NCBI GenBank assembly: GCA_964605145.1 | Contig: CAZSBG010000012.1 | Coordinates: 24,778 to 88,777 of the forward strand | Direction: 5' to 3' | DNA length: 64,000 bases | Source of the DNA: CAZSBG01 sp964605145 | Lineage (GTDB): Bacteria; Zhuqueibacterota; Zhuqueibacteria; Thermofontimicrobiales; Thermofontimicrobiaceae | The notes under the pieces: generated by a model | What the model saw: the letters and a program-made list of their open reading frames with translations, nothing else | Databases searched by the model: none | What the model was told of the DNA's origin: nothing | Made by a program: the position numbers and the translations under genes | Part shown: one piece after another, positions 44,337-52,030 of the stretch | Layout: the number at the start of each line of letters is the position of its first letter | Position numbering within the stretch: position 1 is the stretch's first letter

Positions 44337-45320
44337 ATGCAATATCGAGAGCTTGGAAGAACCGGATGGAATGTCTCCACAATCAGCTTTGGCGCCTGGG
44401 CAATTGGCGGCACATGGGGCAAGGTTGATGACAAAGAATCAATGGCTGCCTTACATCGGGCGGTAGAACTTGGCGTCAATTTTTTTGATACCGCCGATGT
44501 CTATGGCGACGGCCGAAGCGAACGTTTACTCGCTCAGTTGAAAAAGGATCATAATAATCAGATATGGATTACGACAAAAGCAGGACGAAGGTTAAATCCC
44601 CATACCACTGAAGGTTACAATAAGAAGAATCTCTCAGCTTTTGTTGACCGAAGCTTGAAAAACTTGCAGACAGATAGCCTCGATTTAGTACAACTTCATT
44701 GTCCGCCAACTGATGTGTATTACACGCCTGAAGTTTTTGATGCGATGGATGATCTGGTCAAAGAAGGAAAAATTCAGCATTATGGGGTCAGCGTTGAACG
44801 TGTTGAGGAAGCATTGAAGGCGATAGAGTATCCTAACGTACAAACAATTCAGATTATCTTTAACATGTTCCGCCACCGGCCAGCAGAACTATTTTTTGAG
44901 CAGGCAAAAAAACGCCGGGTGGGTATTCTTGCCCGTGTTCCCCTGGCTTCAGGATTGCTAACCGGAAAGATGACGAAATCGAGTAATTTTGAAAGTGATG
45001 ATCATCGCGCCTTCAATCGCAATGGGGAAGCGTTCGACCGCGGTGAAACGTTTTCCGGGGTTGATTACGAGACAGGATTAAAAGCGGTCGCTGAAATCAA
45101 TAAAATCTGTCCCCAAAATATGACATTGACCCAGCTTGCCTTAGCCTGGATATTAATGCATGATGCGGTAACCTGTGCAATACCGGGAGCCAAACGTGTC
45201 TCCCAGGTTGAAGAAAATGCCAAGGCATCGGATATTGAAAATTTACCAGATGATCTCATGAAAAATATTGAAAAAGTTTATGACAATTATATACGGGCTT
45301 TGGTTCATCAACGCTGGTAG
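44337..45320 (+). CDS. Aldo/keto reductase
   Basis: 328 residues from ATG 44337, with GGAG seven bases ahead. AKR features are complete: NADPH-fold TIM barrel opening RELGRTGWNVSTISFGAW, catalytic Asp and Tyr in FDTADVYGDGRSE, Lys in WITTKAG, His in DLVQLHCPP, and the cofactor loop PGAKRVSQVEENAKA. Closest in style to the general AKR (YajO/IolS-like) group. The substrate is not evident; within this locus it may reduce a sugar-derived carbonyl. It is cytoplasmic, lies 68 bp after the phosphorylase gene and precedes a second AKR. Confidence 0.92.
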   Translation: MQYRELGRTGWNVSTISFGAWAIGGTWGKVDDKESMAALHRAVELGVNFFDTADVYGDGRSERLLAQLKKDHNNQIWITTKAGRRLNPHTTEGYNKKNLSAFVDRSLKNLQTDSLDLVQLHCPPTDVYYTPEVFDAMDDLVKEGKIQHYGVSVERVEEALKAIEYPNVQTIQIIFNMFRHRPAELFFEQAKKRRVGILARVPLASGLLTGKMTKSSNFESDDHRAFNRNGEAFDRGETFSGVDYETGLKAVAEINKICPQNMTLTQLALAWILMHDAVTCAIPGAKRVSQVEENAKASDIENLPDDLMKNIEKVYDNYIRALVHQRW

Positions 45321-45380
45321 AGGAAAAAGTGATTGAAATGTGAATCCGCATGTGACAAAATTATCGAATAGGAATTGAAT

Positions 45381-46250
45381 ATGATTAATCTAAAAGAATT
45401 CGGTCGTACCGGTCACCACAGCAGTCGTGTTATTTTTGGGGCGGTTTCACTGAGTTCAGTGAGCCAGGGCGAGGCGAATCGAATTTTTGAACTATTGATA
45501 AGATATAAAATAAATCACATTGACACTGCTGCAAGTTATGGTAATTCGGAACTGCGCATCAGGCATTGGATGAAGGAGCATAGAAATGATTTCTTTCTTG
45601 CCACGAAAACTGAAAAGCGAACCTATCGTGAAGCAAAGGATGAATTACATCGTTCCCTCGATCGTTTAAAAGTCGATCATGTTGATTTGTGGCAAATGCA
45701 CAATCTGGTTGATCCTGTGGATTGGAAAACTGCATTGAGTCCAGGTGGTGCTTTGGAAGCGTTCATTGAAGCGAAGGAGCAAGGATTAGCCCGTTTCGTT
45801 GGAATAACAGGGCACGGACTGTCTGCTCCGACAATGCATAACCGCGGTTTGGAAGTGTATGATTTTGATTCTGTTCTGTTACCTTATAATTATCTGATGA
45901 TACAAAATCATAACTATGCAAAAGAATTTAATAAATTGTTGTCAAAATGCACTTCTCGAAATGTGGCGGTACAAACCATAAAATCGATTGCACGAGGTCC
46001 CTCACTTGATGAGTCTGATAAATATGCGGTTTGGTATGATCCCCTTGAAGAAAAAGCCGCCATTGAACATGCGGTTTCCTGGGTTTTGGGAAATCCAGAA
46101 GTATTTTTTAATAGTGTGGGAGATATCCATTTGCTGCCGAAGGTATTAGAGGCTGCGGAAAAATTTCATGAACTGCCCAAAGATGAAATAATGCAGGCAG
46201 ATATTCAAAAATATAAAATGACTCCGTTGTTTACCGATGAGCGTAATTAG
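45381..46250 (+). CDS. Aldo/keto reductase, divergent second copy
   Basis: 289 residues from ATG 45381, with AGGAA ahead. The barrel opens KEFGRTGHHSSRVIFGAVSL and retains Asp/Tyr in IDTAASYGNSEL, Lys in FLATKTEKR and His in DLWQMHNL. It differs strongly from the first AKR: a shorter C-terminal half, YLMIQNHNYAKEF in the middle and a weak cofactor motif (NSVGDIHLLPKV). It belongs to the short AKR group often annotated only as putative oxidoreductases. The pair probably diverged long ago and may catalyse successive or opposite steps; this is inference. Confidence 0.88.
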   Translation: MINLKEFGRTGHHSSRVIFGAVSLSSVSQGEANRIFELLIRYKINHIDTAASYGNSELRIRHWMKEHRNDFFLATKTEKRTYREAKDELHRSLDRLKVDHVDLWQMHNLVDPVDWKTALSPGGALEAFIEAKEQGLARFVGITGHGLSAPTMHNRGLEVYDFDSVLLPYNYLMIQNHNYAKEFNKLLSKCTSRNVAVQTIKSIARGPSLDESDKYAVWYDPLEEKAAIEHAVSWVLGNPEVFFNSVGDIHLLPKVLEAAEKFHELPKDEIMQADIQKYKMTPLFTDERN

Positions 46251-46292
46251 TTCTACTTTTCCAAATAGGTATTTTAAAGAAAAGATATTGAA

Positions 46293-48341
46293 ATGAACAA
46301 AAAACATTTATTTTCTCGTTTGATAATTTTTTCCATTACATTTTTTTTCTCGTTCGCACTTTTCACAACCGAGGGAAAATGCTATCTCAAAACCAAAGGC
46401 AAGATCATTGTCGATTCGGATGATCAGGAGATAGTGCTGCGCGGGTTCGGATTGGGCGGATGGCTGGTGCAGGAAGGTTATCAATTACATATTCCTGGAT
46501 TTGGCTCGCCGACTTCAATCCGAAACAAAATTACTGATTTAATCGGCGAGGAAAATACTGAGGAATTTTACCGGCGTTACGTGAACAATTACACCACCGA
46601 AGGCGACATCGAGAAAATCGCGTCCTGGGGATTTAATTCCATCCGGCTTCCCTTCAGTTATCAGCTTTTAACGCCAAAAGATCAGCCGGGCGTTTATCTC
46701 GAAGAAGGTTTTCAGCTCATGGATAGAGTGCTGGAATGGTGCGAGAAAAATCAGCTCTATTTGATACTGGACATGCATTGTGCACCCGGTGGGCAAAACA
46801 GCGCTAATATTAGTGATTCAGATGGAATGGAGGCTCGCCTCTGGACCGAGCCGGAAAATCAAACGCGAACTATCGAAATCTGGAAGAAGATCGCCGAGCG
46901 ATACGCTGAGGAGGAATGGATCGGCGGTTACGATTTGATCAACGAGCCTGTTCTGCCATCGGGACATTCCTCTTCAGAGTTACGTTTGTTGTACATGAAA
47001 ATAACTCAGGCAATTCGCGAGGTAGATACAAATCATATCATTTTTATTGAAGGAAATTGGTACGCAACAGACTTCACATCGCTCACTCCGCCATTTGATG
47101 GCAATCTTGTATATAGTTTCCATAAATATTGGAATGAAAATACTTATGCATCTATACAAAGCTATATCAATATTCGGAATAGCTATAAAGTGCCACTTTG
47201 GATGGGAGAATCCGGAGAAAATTCGAATACATGGTTTAATGATGCCATTCGTTTATTTGAAGACAATGAAATTGGCTGGAACTGGTGGACCCAAAAAAAA
47301 ATCGAAACAACGACCAGTCCGTTTTCTTCTCCGATTTCTGCCAATTATCAGATAATTCTGGATTACTGGAATGGCCTCAGGAATGAACCAAGTCTGGAGT
47401 TCTCCAAAAACGCCATGTTCGAGATGGCTGAGAATTTAAAAACAGAAAATTGTGAATTCAGGCCGGGCGTGGTGAAAGCACTCATGAAGGATGAATTCGG
47501 CCAGCAACCGACGCCATACACAGATCATCAAATTCCCTGCATCATCAATTGCGCGGATTACGATTTTGGACGGCAGGATGTCGGCTATCACGACGCAGAT
47601 TATCAGAATACCCACGGATTGGGCAGCGGTGACCAGTGGAACCGGGGCGGAAAATTTCGCAATGACGGTGTGGATATTGAATTAAGCAATGACACCCAGG
47701 GCGCATTGTACAGCATCGGATGGATCGATACCGGCGAATGGATGAAATACGCTGTTACAGTGCATGAATCAGGGAAATATGATATTCATTTTCGGGTTGC
47801 CTCTCCGAATTCCAATGGCAGGCTGCAATTATTGCTGAATGAACAAGCGCTGACGTCCATTGTTTCTGTGCCCAATACCGGGGGCTGGTACGACTGGCAA
47901 ACGTTTACCATCGAAAATGTCGATATGCCGGCTGGAGAACAAAGTCTAAAACTATTTTTTCATCAGAGCGGATTCAATATCAATTCCATACGATTCAGCA
48001 AAGATTCTTCTTCAACAGGCAGTATGCCGCATCCGGGAATTCCAGCAAAACTGACCCTGAAACAGAATTACCCCAATCCCTTCAATGCACAAACCAATTT
48101 CTGGTATGGCCTTCCGGAAGATGCATTCGTTCGTATCGAAGTTTATAACAGCAATGGACAGTTTGTATCCACCGTGGAAAACAGCCAAAAAGAATCTGGC
48201 TGGCACCAGGCAACCTGGCATGTGGACGATCAAAGCGTGCTTGCTTCAAATGTTTCCAGCGGCGTTTATTTTTATCAGGTCGAAGCACAGTCGAATAACA
48301 AAACTACTTTATCATCGAAAAAAATGTTATTTTTAAAGTGA
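46293..48341 (+). CDS. GH5 family glucanase with CBM6 and T9SS tail
   Basis: 682 residues. After a signal peptide, the GH5 barrel (~33-390) shows LRGFGLGGWLVQEGY, SIRLPFSYQLL, LDMHCAPGGQN, the acid/base E218 in YDLINEPV and the nucleophile E306 in PLWMGESGEN. The GLGGWLV opening resembles exo-beta-1,3-glucanase type GH5 enzymes. A CBM6 (~420-565) follows, with YDFGRQDVGYHDAD and VDIELSNDTQGALYSIGWIDTGEW in two parts. The last ~85 residues are a T9SS type A tail (NYPNPFNAQTNFWYGLP). It is therefore probably outside the cell, making the first cuts in polymer. It lies 15 bp before the CotH gene. Confidence 0.92.
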   Translation: MNKKHLFSRLIIFSITFFFSFALFTTEGKCYLKTKGKIIVDSDDQEIVLRGFGLGGWLVQEGYQLHIPGFGSPTSIRNKITDLIGEENTEEFYRRYVNNYTTEGDIEKIASWGFNSIRLPFSYQLLTPKDQPGVYLEEGFQLMDRVLEWCEKNQLYLILDMHCAPGGQNSANISDSDGMEARLWTEPENQTRTIEIWKKIAERYAEEEWIGGYDLINEPVLPSGHSSSELRLLYMKITQAIREVDTNHIIFIEGNWYATDFTSLTPPFDGNLVYSFHKYWNENTYASIQSYINIRNSYKVPLWMGESGENSNTWFNDAIRLFEDNEIGWNWWTQKKIETTTSPFSSPISANYQIILDYWNGLRNEPSLEFSKNAMFEMAENLKTENCEFRPGVVKALMKDEFGQQPTPYTDHQIPCIINCADYDFGRQDVGYHDADYQNTHGLGSGDQWNRGGKFRNDGVDIELSNDTQGALYSIGWIDTGEWMKYAVTVHESGKYDIHFRVASPNSNGRLQLLLNEQALTSIVSVPNTGGWYDWQTFTIENVDMPAGEQSLKLFFHQSGFNINSIRFSKDSSSTGSMPHPGIPAKLTLKQNYPNPFNAQTNFWYGLPEDAFVRIEVYNSNGQFVSTVENSQKESGWHQATWHVDDQSVLASNVSSGVYFYQVEAQSNNKTTLSSKKMLFLK

Positions 48342-48355
48342 GCAGGGATTAACAA

Positions 48356-50086
48356 ATGCATGTTGAAATGAACTATTTTCCGCAATTAAAAGAAAAAGGA
48401 TATTCAATTGTGTATAACGAAAAATGCATCATTCGATTGATCTGTTTTTTTCTTTTCGCATTAATGCTGCATGGAATAAATGCAGAAGAACGGATGGAGT
48501 TCACCTCGTCGAACCTTCCAATTGTTGTAATTGACACCCATGGCCAGGAAATCCCGGATGAACCTAAAATTAACGCGGATATGGGAATTATCTATAACGG
48601 AGAAGGCGTGCGAAATTATTTAACCGATCCGTTCAACAATTATCGCGGAAAAATTGGAATCGAAATTCGTGGTTCATCGGCCCAAACGTTTCCCAAGAAA
48701 CAATACGCCGTGGAGACGCGCGATATTCAGGGCAATGATACCACAGTATCGCTTTTGAGATTTCCGCCGGAAGATGACTGGATTTTATACGCGCCCTATT
48801 CAGATAAATCGTTGATGCGAAACGCGCTGGTGTACAAATTGTCAAACGACATGGGACGATACGCCAGCCGCACGAAGTTTTGCGAGGTCGTTTTGAACGG
48901 GGAATATATGGGCGTGTATGTGTTGATGGAAAAGATAAAGCGGGATAAAAATCGGGTGGATATCTCCAAACTGAAACCTGACGAGTCAACCGGCGATGAC
49001 CTGACCGGTGGCTACATTTTCAAAATCGATAAATTGGATGGCGCGGAGATCGATGGCTGGGAATCCTCGTTTCTTCCGTTTCCCGACGCCTGGCAACGGA
49101 TATTTTATCAATACCATTACCCGGACGAAGATGACATCACCCCGGTGCAGGAAGAATACATCCAGAATTTTATGTTCAAATTCGAGAGCTTGATGGATGA
49201 GCCTATCTACGCCGATCCCCAAACCGGGTATGTCAATTATCTCAACGTCGATACATTCGTGGATAACTTCATTATCATTGAAATGAGCAAAAATATCGAT
49301 GGGTATCGGTTGAGCACGTATTTTCATAAAGATCGCGACAGCAAAAATGGGAAGCTGAGCATGGGGCCGATCTGGGATTACAATCTCGCCTTTGGCAATG
49401 CGGATTATTACAATGGCGCTATCATTCCTGGTTGGCAGGTAAATTTTCGCGTGAAAGACGATTACTGGCAAATGCCGTTTTGGTGGCAAAAGCTCATGGC
49501 AGATTCCAATTTTGTCAATAGAATAAATGAACGCTGGTTTCAGTTGCGGTCGGATGTTTTGGAAACATATCGGATAGATTCGCTCGTCGATTCCCTTACG
49601 ATGCACATTGATGAAGCGCAAAAACGAAATTTCCAGCGGTGGCCAATACTCAGCGAATATATCTGGCCGAATGCGTATATCGGTGGCAGCTATTCTGCTG
49701 AAATTCGTTACCTGAAGCAATGGATTCAAAGCCGCATTGTATGGATGGATGAAAATATACCCGGCAAACCTGCCGCGATTAGCACCAATTCCAAAGCTCA
49801 CAGCCTTTCGGATTTCACGTTGAAGCAGAACTATCCCAATCCATTCAATTCCTGCACCAGAATTGGATATTCGTTGAATTCACCTGCCATGGTTCAACTG
49901 AAAATTTATGACTTTTTGGGTCGCACTGTCAAAACAATACGAGACGAAATACAGCAACCTGGTCGATATTATGCATTATGGAATGGCACTGATGAACAGG
50001 GCCAACTGGTTTCGTCCGGCGTATATCTCTGCAAGATGGTCTCCGGGAATGATGTAAAAACAATTAAGCTCGTTCTGATGAAATGA
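48356..50086 (+). CDS. CotH kinase family protein with T9SS tail
   Basis: 576 residues from ATG 48356. A GTG at 48410, with AAAGGA ahead, would give a cleaner signal peptide (hydrophobic run then HGINAEE). The CotH domain shows YRGKIGIEIRGSSAQTFPKKQY, LMRNALVYKLSNDMGRYASRT, GVYVLMEKIKRDKNRVDISKL and a late MGPIWDYNLAFGNADYYNG block. CotH proteins have a kinase-like fold and phosphorylate spore coat proteins in Bacillus; the role in an exported FCB protein is unknown. A T9SS tail (NYPNPFNSCTRIGYSL) ends it. Close spacing to GH5-CBM6 suggests a linked role at the cell surface. Confidence 0.92.
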   Translation: MHVEMNYFPQLKEKGYSIVYNEKCIIRLICFFLFALMLHGINAEERMEFTSSNLPIVVIDTHGQEIPDEPKINADMGIIYNGEGVRNYLTDPFNNYRGKIGIEIRGSSAQTFPKKQYAVETRDIQGNDTTVSLLRFPPEDDWILYAPYSDKSLMRNALVYKLSNDMGRYASRTKFCEVVLNGEYMGVYVLMEKIKRDKNRVDISKLKPDESTGDDLTGGYIFKIDKLDGAEIDGWESSFLPFPDAWQRIFYQYHYPDEDDITPVQEEYIQNFMFKFESLMDEPIYADPQTGYVNYLNVDTFVDNFIIIEMSKNIDGYRLSTYFHKDRDSKNGKLSMGPIWDYNLAFGNADYYNGAIIPGWQVNFRVKDDYWQMPFWWQKLMADSNFVNRINERWFQLRSDVLETYRIDSLVDSLTMHIDEAQKRNFQRWPILSEYIWPNAYIGGSYSAEIRYLKQWIQSRIVWMDENIPGKPAAISTNSKAHSLSDFTLKQNYPNPFNSCTRIGYSLNSPAMVQLKIYDFLGRTVKTIRDEIQQPGRYYALWNGTDEQGQLVSSGVYLCKMVSGNDVKTIKLVLMK

Positions 50087-50103
50087 TATGGAACGAAGAG
50101 AAA

Positions 50104-50141
50104 TTATCATTTTAATAATGAGAATTTATTATTTTAATAAT
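50104..50141 (+). promoter_or_regulatory. Tandem candidate enhancer sites before the second sigma-54 promoter
   Basis: TTATCATTTTAATAAT (50104-50119) and TTATTATTTTAATAAT (50126-50141), 22 bp apart. They match the pair at 33372-33407 in 13 and 14 of 16 positions and end 71 bp before the GG of the -24 box, against 78 bp at the first promoter. Confidence 0.55.
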
Positions 50142-50210
50142 TTACTTGCTTTTATTGAAAAAAACACTCTCTTAAGTCCATTAAAAACAAGTGGAAAAAA
50201 ATATAAAATA

Positions 50211-50227
50211 TTGGTATGCTTCTTGCA
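50211..50227 (+). promoter_or_regulatory. Sigma-54-type promoter of the SSS symporter block
   Basis: TTGGTATGCTTCTTGCA has GG at 50213-50214, exactly ten bases, then GC at 50225-50226, matching the -24/-12 consensus at its invariant positions. Transcription would start near 50239, about 23 bp before the symporter ATG. Confidence 0.75.
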
Positions 50228-50261
50228 AAGAGTTAGGTCACATTAAATTGGAAAAATTTTT

Positions 50262-51890
50262 ATGTTTCAGAACCTTTCAACTCCAGACCTGATTACGCTT
50301 CTCCTTTATTTCACGCTACTTCTGGGCATCGGTTTTCACTATTCGAGAAAAGAGAAATGCAGCACGGATTATTTCCTCGCAGGAAAAAATGTCGGCTGGA
50401 TCGCCATTGGCGCGTCGCTGTTTGTAACGACAATTTCAAGCGGACATTTTTTCGGTTTGGCAGGTTTGGGATCGTCAAGCGGCCTTGTAATTGGACAACT
50501 GGAATGGCTGTCTGTCATATTCGTGTTGATTTTTGGTTGGATCATCGCGCCCATGTATATCAAATCCGGGGTTGCGACTGTGCCCGAATTTTGGGAAAAG
50601 CGCTTCAATAAATCAAGTCGAATGTATCTGACCGGCATTTCCATTTTCGCGTATGTGTTCATCAAAATCTCTATTATATTATACGCAGGTGGCCTGCTAT
50701 TGAAAGAAATCCTGGGTTTGGACGTGGCTGTTTCGGCGATTGTATTAATTGCCATTGCCGGAATTTACGCTGTCACAGGTGGATTGAAAGCCATCGTCCA
50801 CGTTGATATTTTACAGACAATTATTCTTATTGGTGGCACATTAGCCCTGACCATATTTGGTTTAAATGCAATCGGCGGTATTTCAGGAATCCAGGATAAA
50901 GTTCCTGCCGAGTTTTATCGCATGTTCAAACCAGTCTCGGATCCGAACTTTCCGTGGACAGGAGTTATTTTTGGGTTACCAATCCTTGGCATTTGGTACT
51001 GGTTTACCGATCAGTACGTTGTTCAGCGCGCCCTTGGAGGAAAAGATGAAAACCATGTTCGCAGCGGAACTCTCCTGGCCGGTTTTTTGAAAGTTATAAT
51101 GATTTTTATTTTGGTGCTTCCGGGCATTATTGCCTATATTTATTTTCGCGATCCACTCATTGGTGACCGCGCTCTCCCGGCACTGATCTCAAGCAATCTG
51201 TTGCCCTCAGGCGTAAAAGGGATTGTGATCGCCAGTTTATTAGCCGCATTGATATCTGCGTTGGCGAGCAGCTTCAACAGCAGTTCTGCATTATTTACGA
51301 TGGATTTTTACCGCCAATTCCGTCCAGATTCAACAGAAAAAGAGCTGGTTTTGGTCGGTCGGCTTGCCACTGTCGCGGTCATTTTTCTTGGAATTTTTTG
51401 GGTGCCATTACTTCGATATATTAGTTCCCATGTATATATTTATTTTCTCAAAGCACAGGCCTATATAAGTCCGCCTGTTGCTGCTGTTTTTCTGGTTGGC
51501 CTGCTATGGAAGCGGGTCAATGGCACTGGAGCAATCTGGGCGCTTTCATTCGGCGCTGCCATGAGTCTGATTCGATTCATCTTGGAATTACTCACTGCCA
51601 TTGGAAATGTGTACGTCGCTCCACTGCACTTTATCGTGGAATGGAATTTTCTGCATTTCGCTGTCTTTTTGTTTTTGCTTTCAGGCAGTGTGCTCATTAT
51701 CGTGAGTCTCCTCACAGAAAAAACATTACAGAAAAAATTACCTGGATTCACTGTCGCAGCCACTGCCTCTCTCCAGTCCGGTTCGGTTCAAACAAATGTA
51801 ACGAATGAGACCTATTGGACAATAGTCAATATCGGCTTGTCGATATTTTTGGTCTTCGCTGTTTTTGCATTTTATATTATTTTTTCTTGA
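50262..51890 (+). CDS. SSS family sodium/solute symporter (SGLT-like)
   Basis: 542 residues with about 14 membrane helices. SSS features: YFLAGKNVGWIAIGASLFVTTISSGHFFGLAG near the N-terminus, GIYAVTGGLKAIVHVDILQT, GIWYWFTDQYVVQRALGGKDE and ASLLAALISALASSFNSSSALFTMDFY. The TDQYVVQR block resembles sugar-transporting SGLT members, which fits the glucan genes around it. It would import glucose or a small gluco-oligomer with Na+. It is the first gene after the second sigma-54 promoter. Confidence 0.93.
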   Translation: MFQNLSTPDLITLLLYFTLLLGIGFHYSRKEKCSTDYFLAGKNVGWIAIGASLFVTTISSGHFFGLAGLGSSSGLVIGQLEWLSVIFVLIFGWIIAPMYIKSGVATVPEFWEKRFNKSSRMYLTGISIFAYVFIKISIILYAGGLLLKEILGLDVAVSAIVLIAIAGIYAVTGGLKAIVHVDILQTIILIGGTLALTIFGLNAIGGISGIQDKVPAEFYRMFKPVSDPNFPWTGVIFGLPILGIWYWFTDQYVVQRALGGKDENHVRSGTLLAGFLKVIMIFILVLPGIIAYIYFRDPLIGDRALPALISSNLLPSGVKGIVIASLLAALISALASSFNSSSALFTMDFYRQFRPDSTEKELVLVGRLATVAVIFLGIFWVPLLRYISSHVYIYFLKAQAYISPPVAAVFLVGLLWKRVNGTGAIWALSFGAAMSLIRFILELLTAIGNVYVAPLHFIVEWNFLHFAVFLFLLSGSVLIIVSLLTEKTLQKKLPGFTVAATASLQSGSVQTNVTNETYWTIVNIGLSIFLVFAVFAFYIIFS

Positions 51891-52030
51891 GAAATAAATA
51901 ATATGTTAAACAGAATGAAAAAAGACTTGAAAGGAGGTGAAATAAATTTTTTAAAGAAGATACAAATTGGGCGGGGTGGATTAATTCATATAATGATAAA
52001 CTTTTTATCACAAATTTTTAGGAGGAGTCC

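Noticed and set aside
48986..49801. 271-codon open frame antisense to the CotH gene
   Set aside because: The plus-strand CotH product is unmistakable; the antisense product has no domain or ribosome site.
39580..52030. Further sigma-54-type promoters before GH17, the phosphorylase candidate, GH5 or the CBM protein
   Set aside because: No GG-N10-GC pattern with suitable neighbours was found in those spacers; they are better read as operon gaps.
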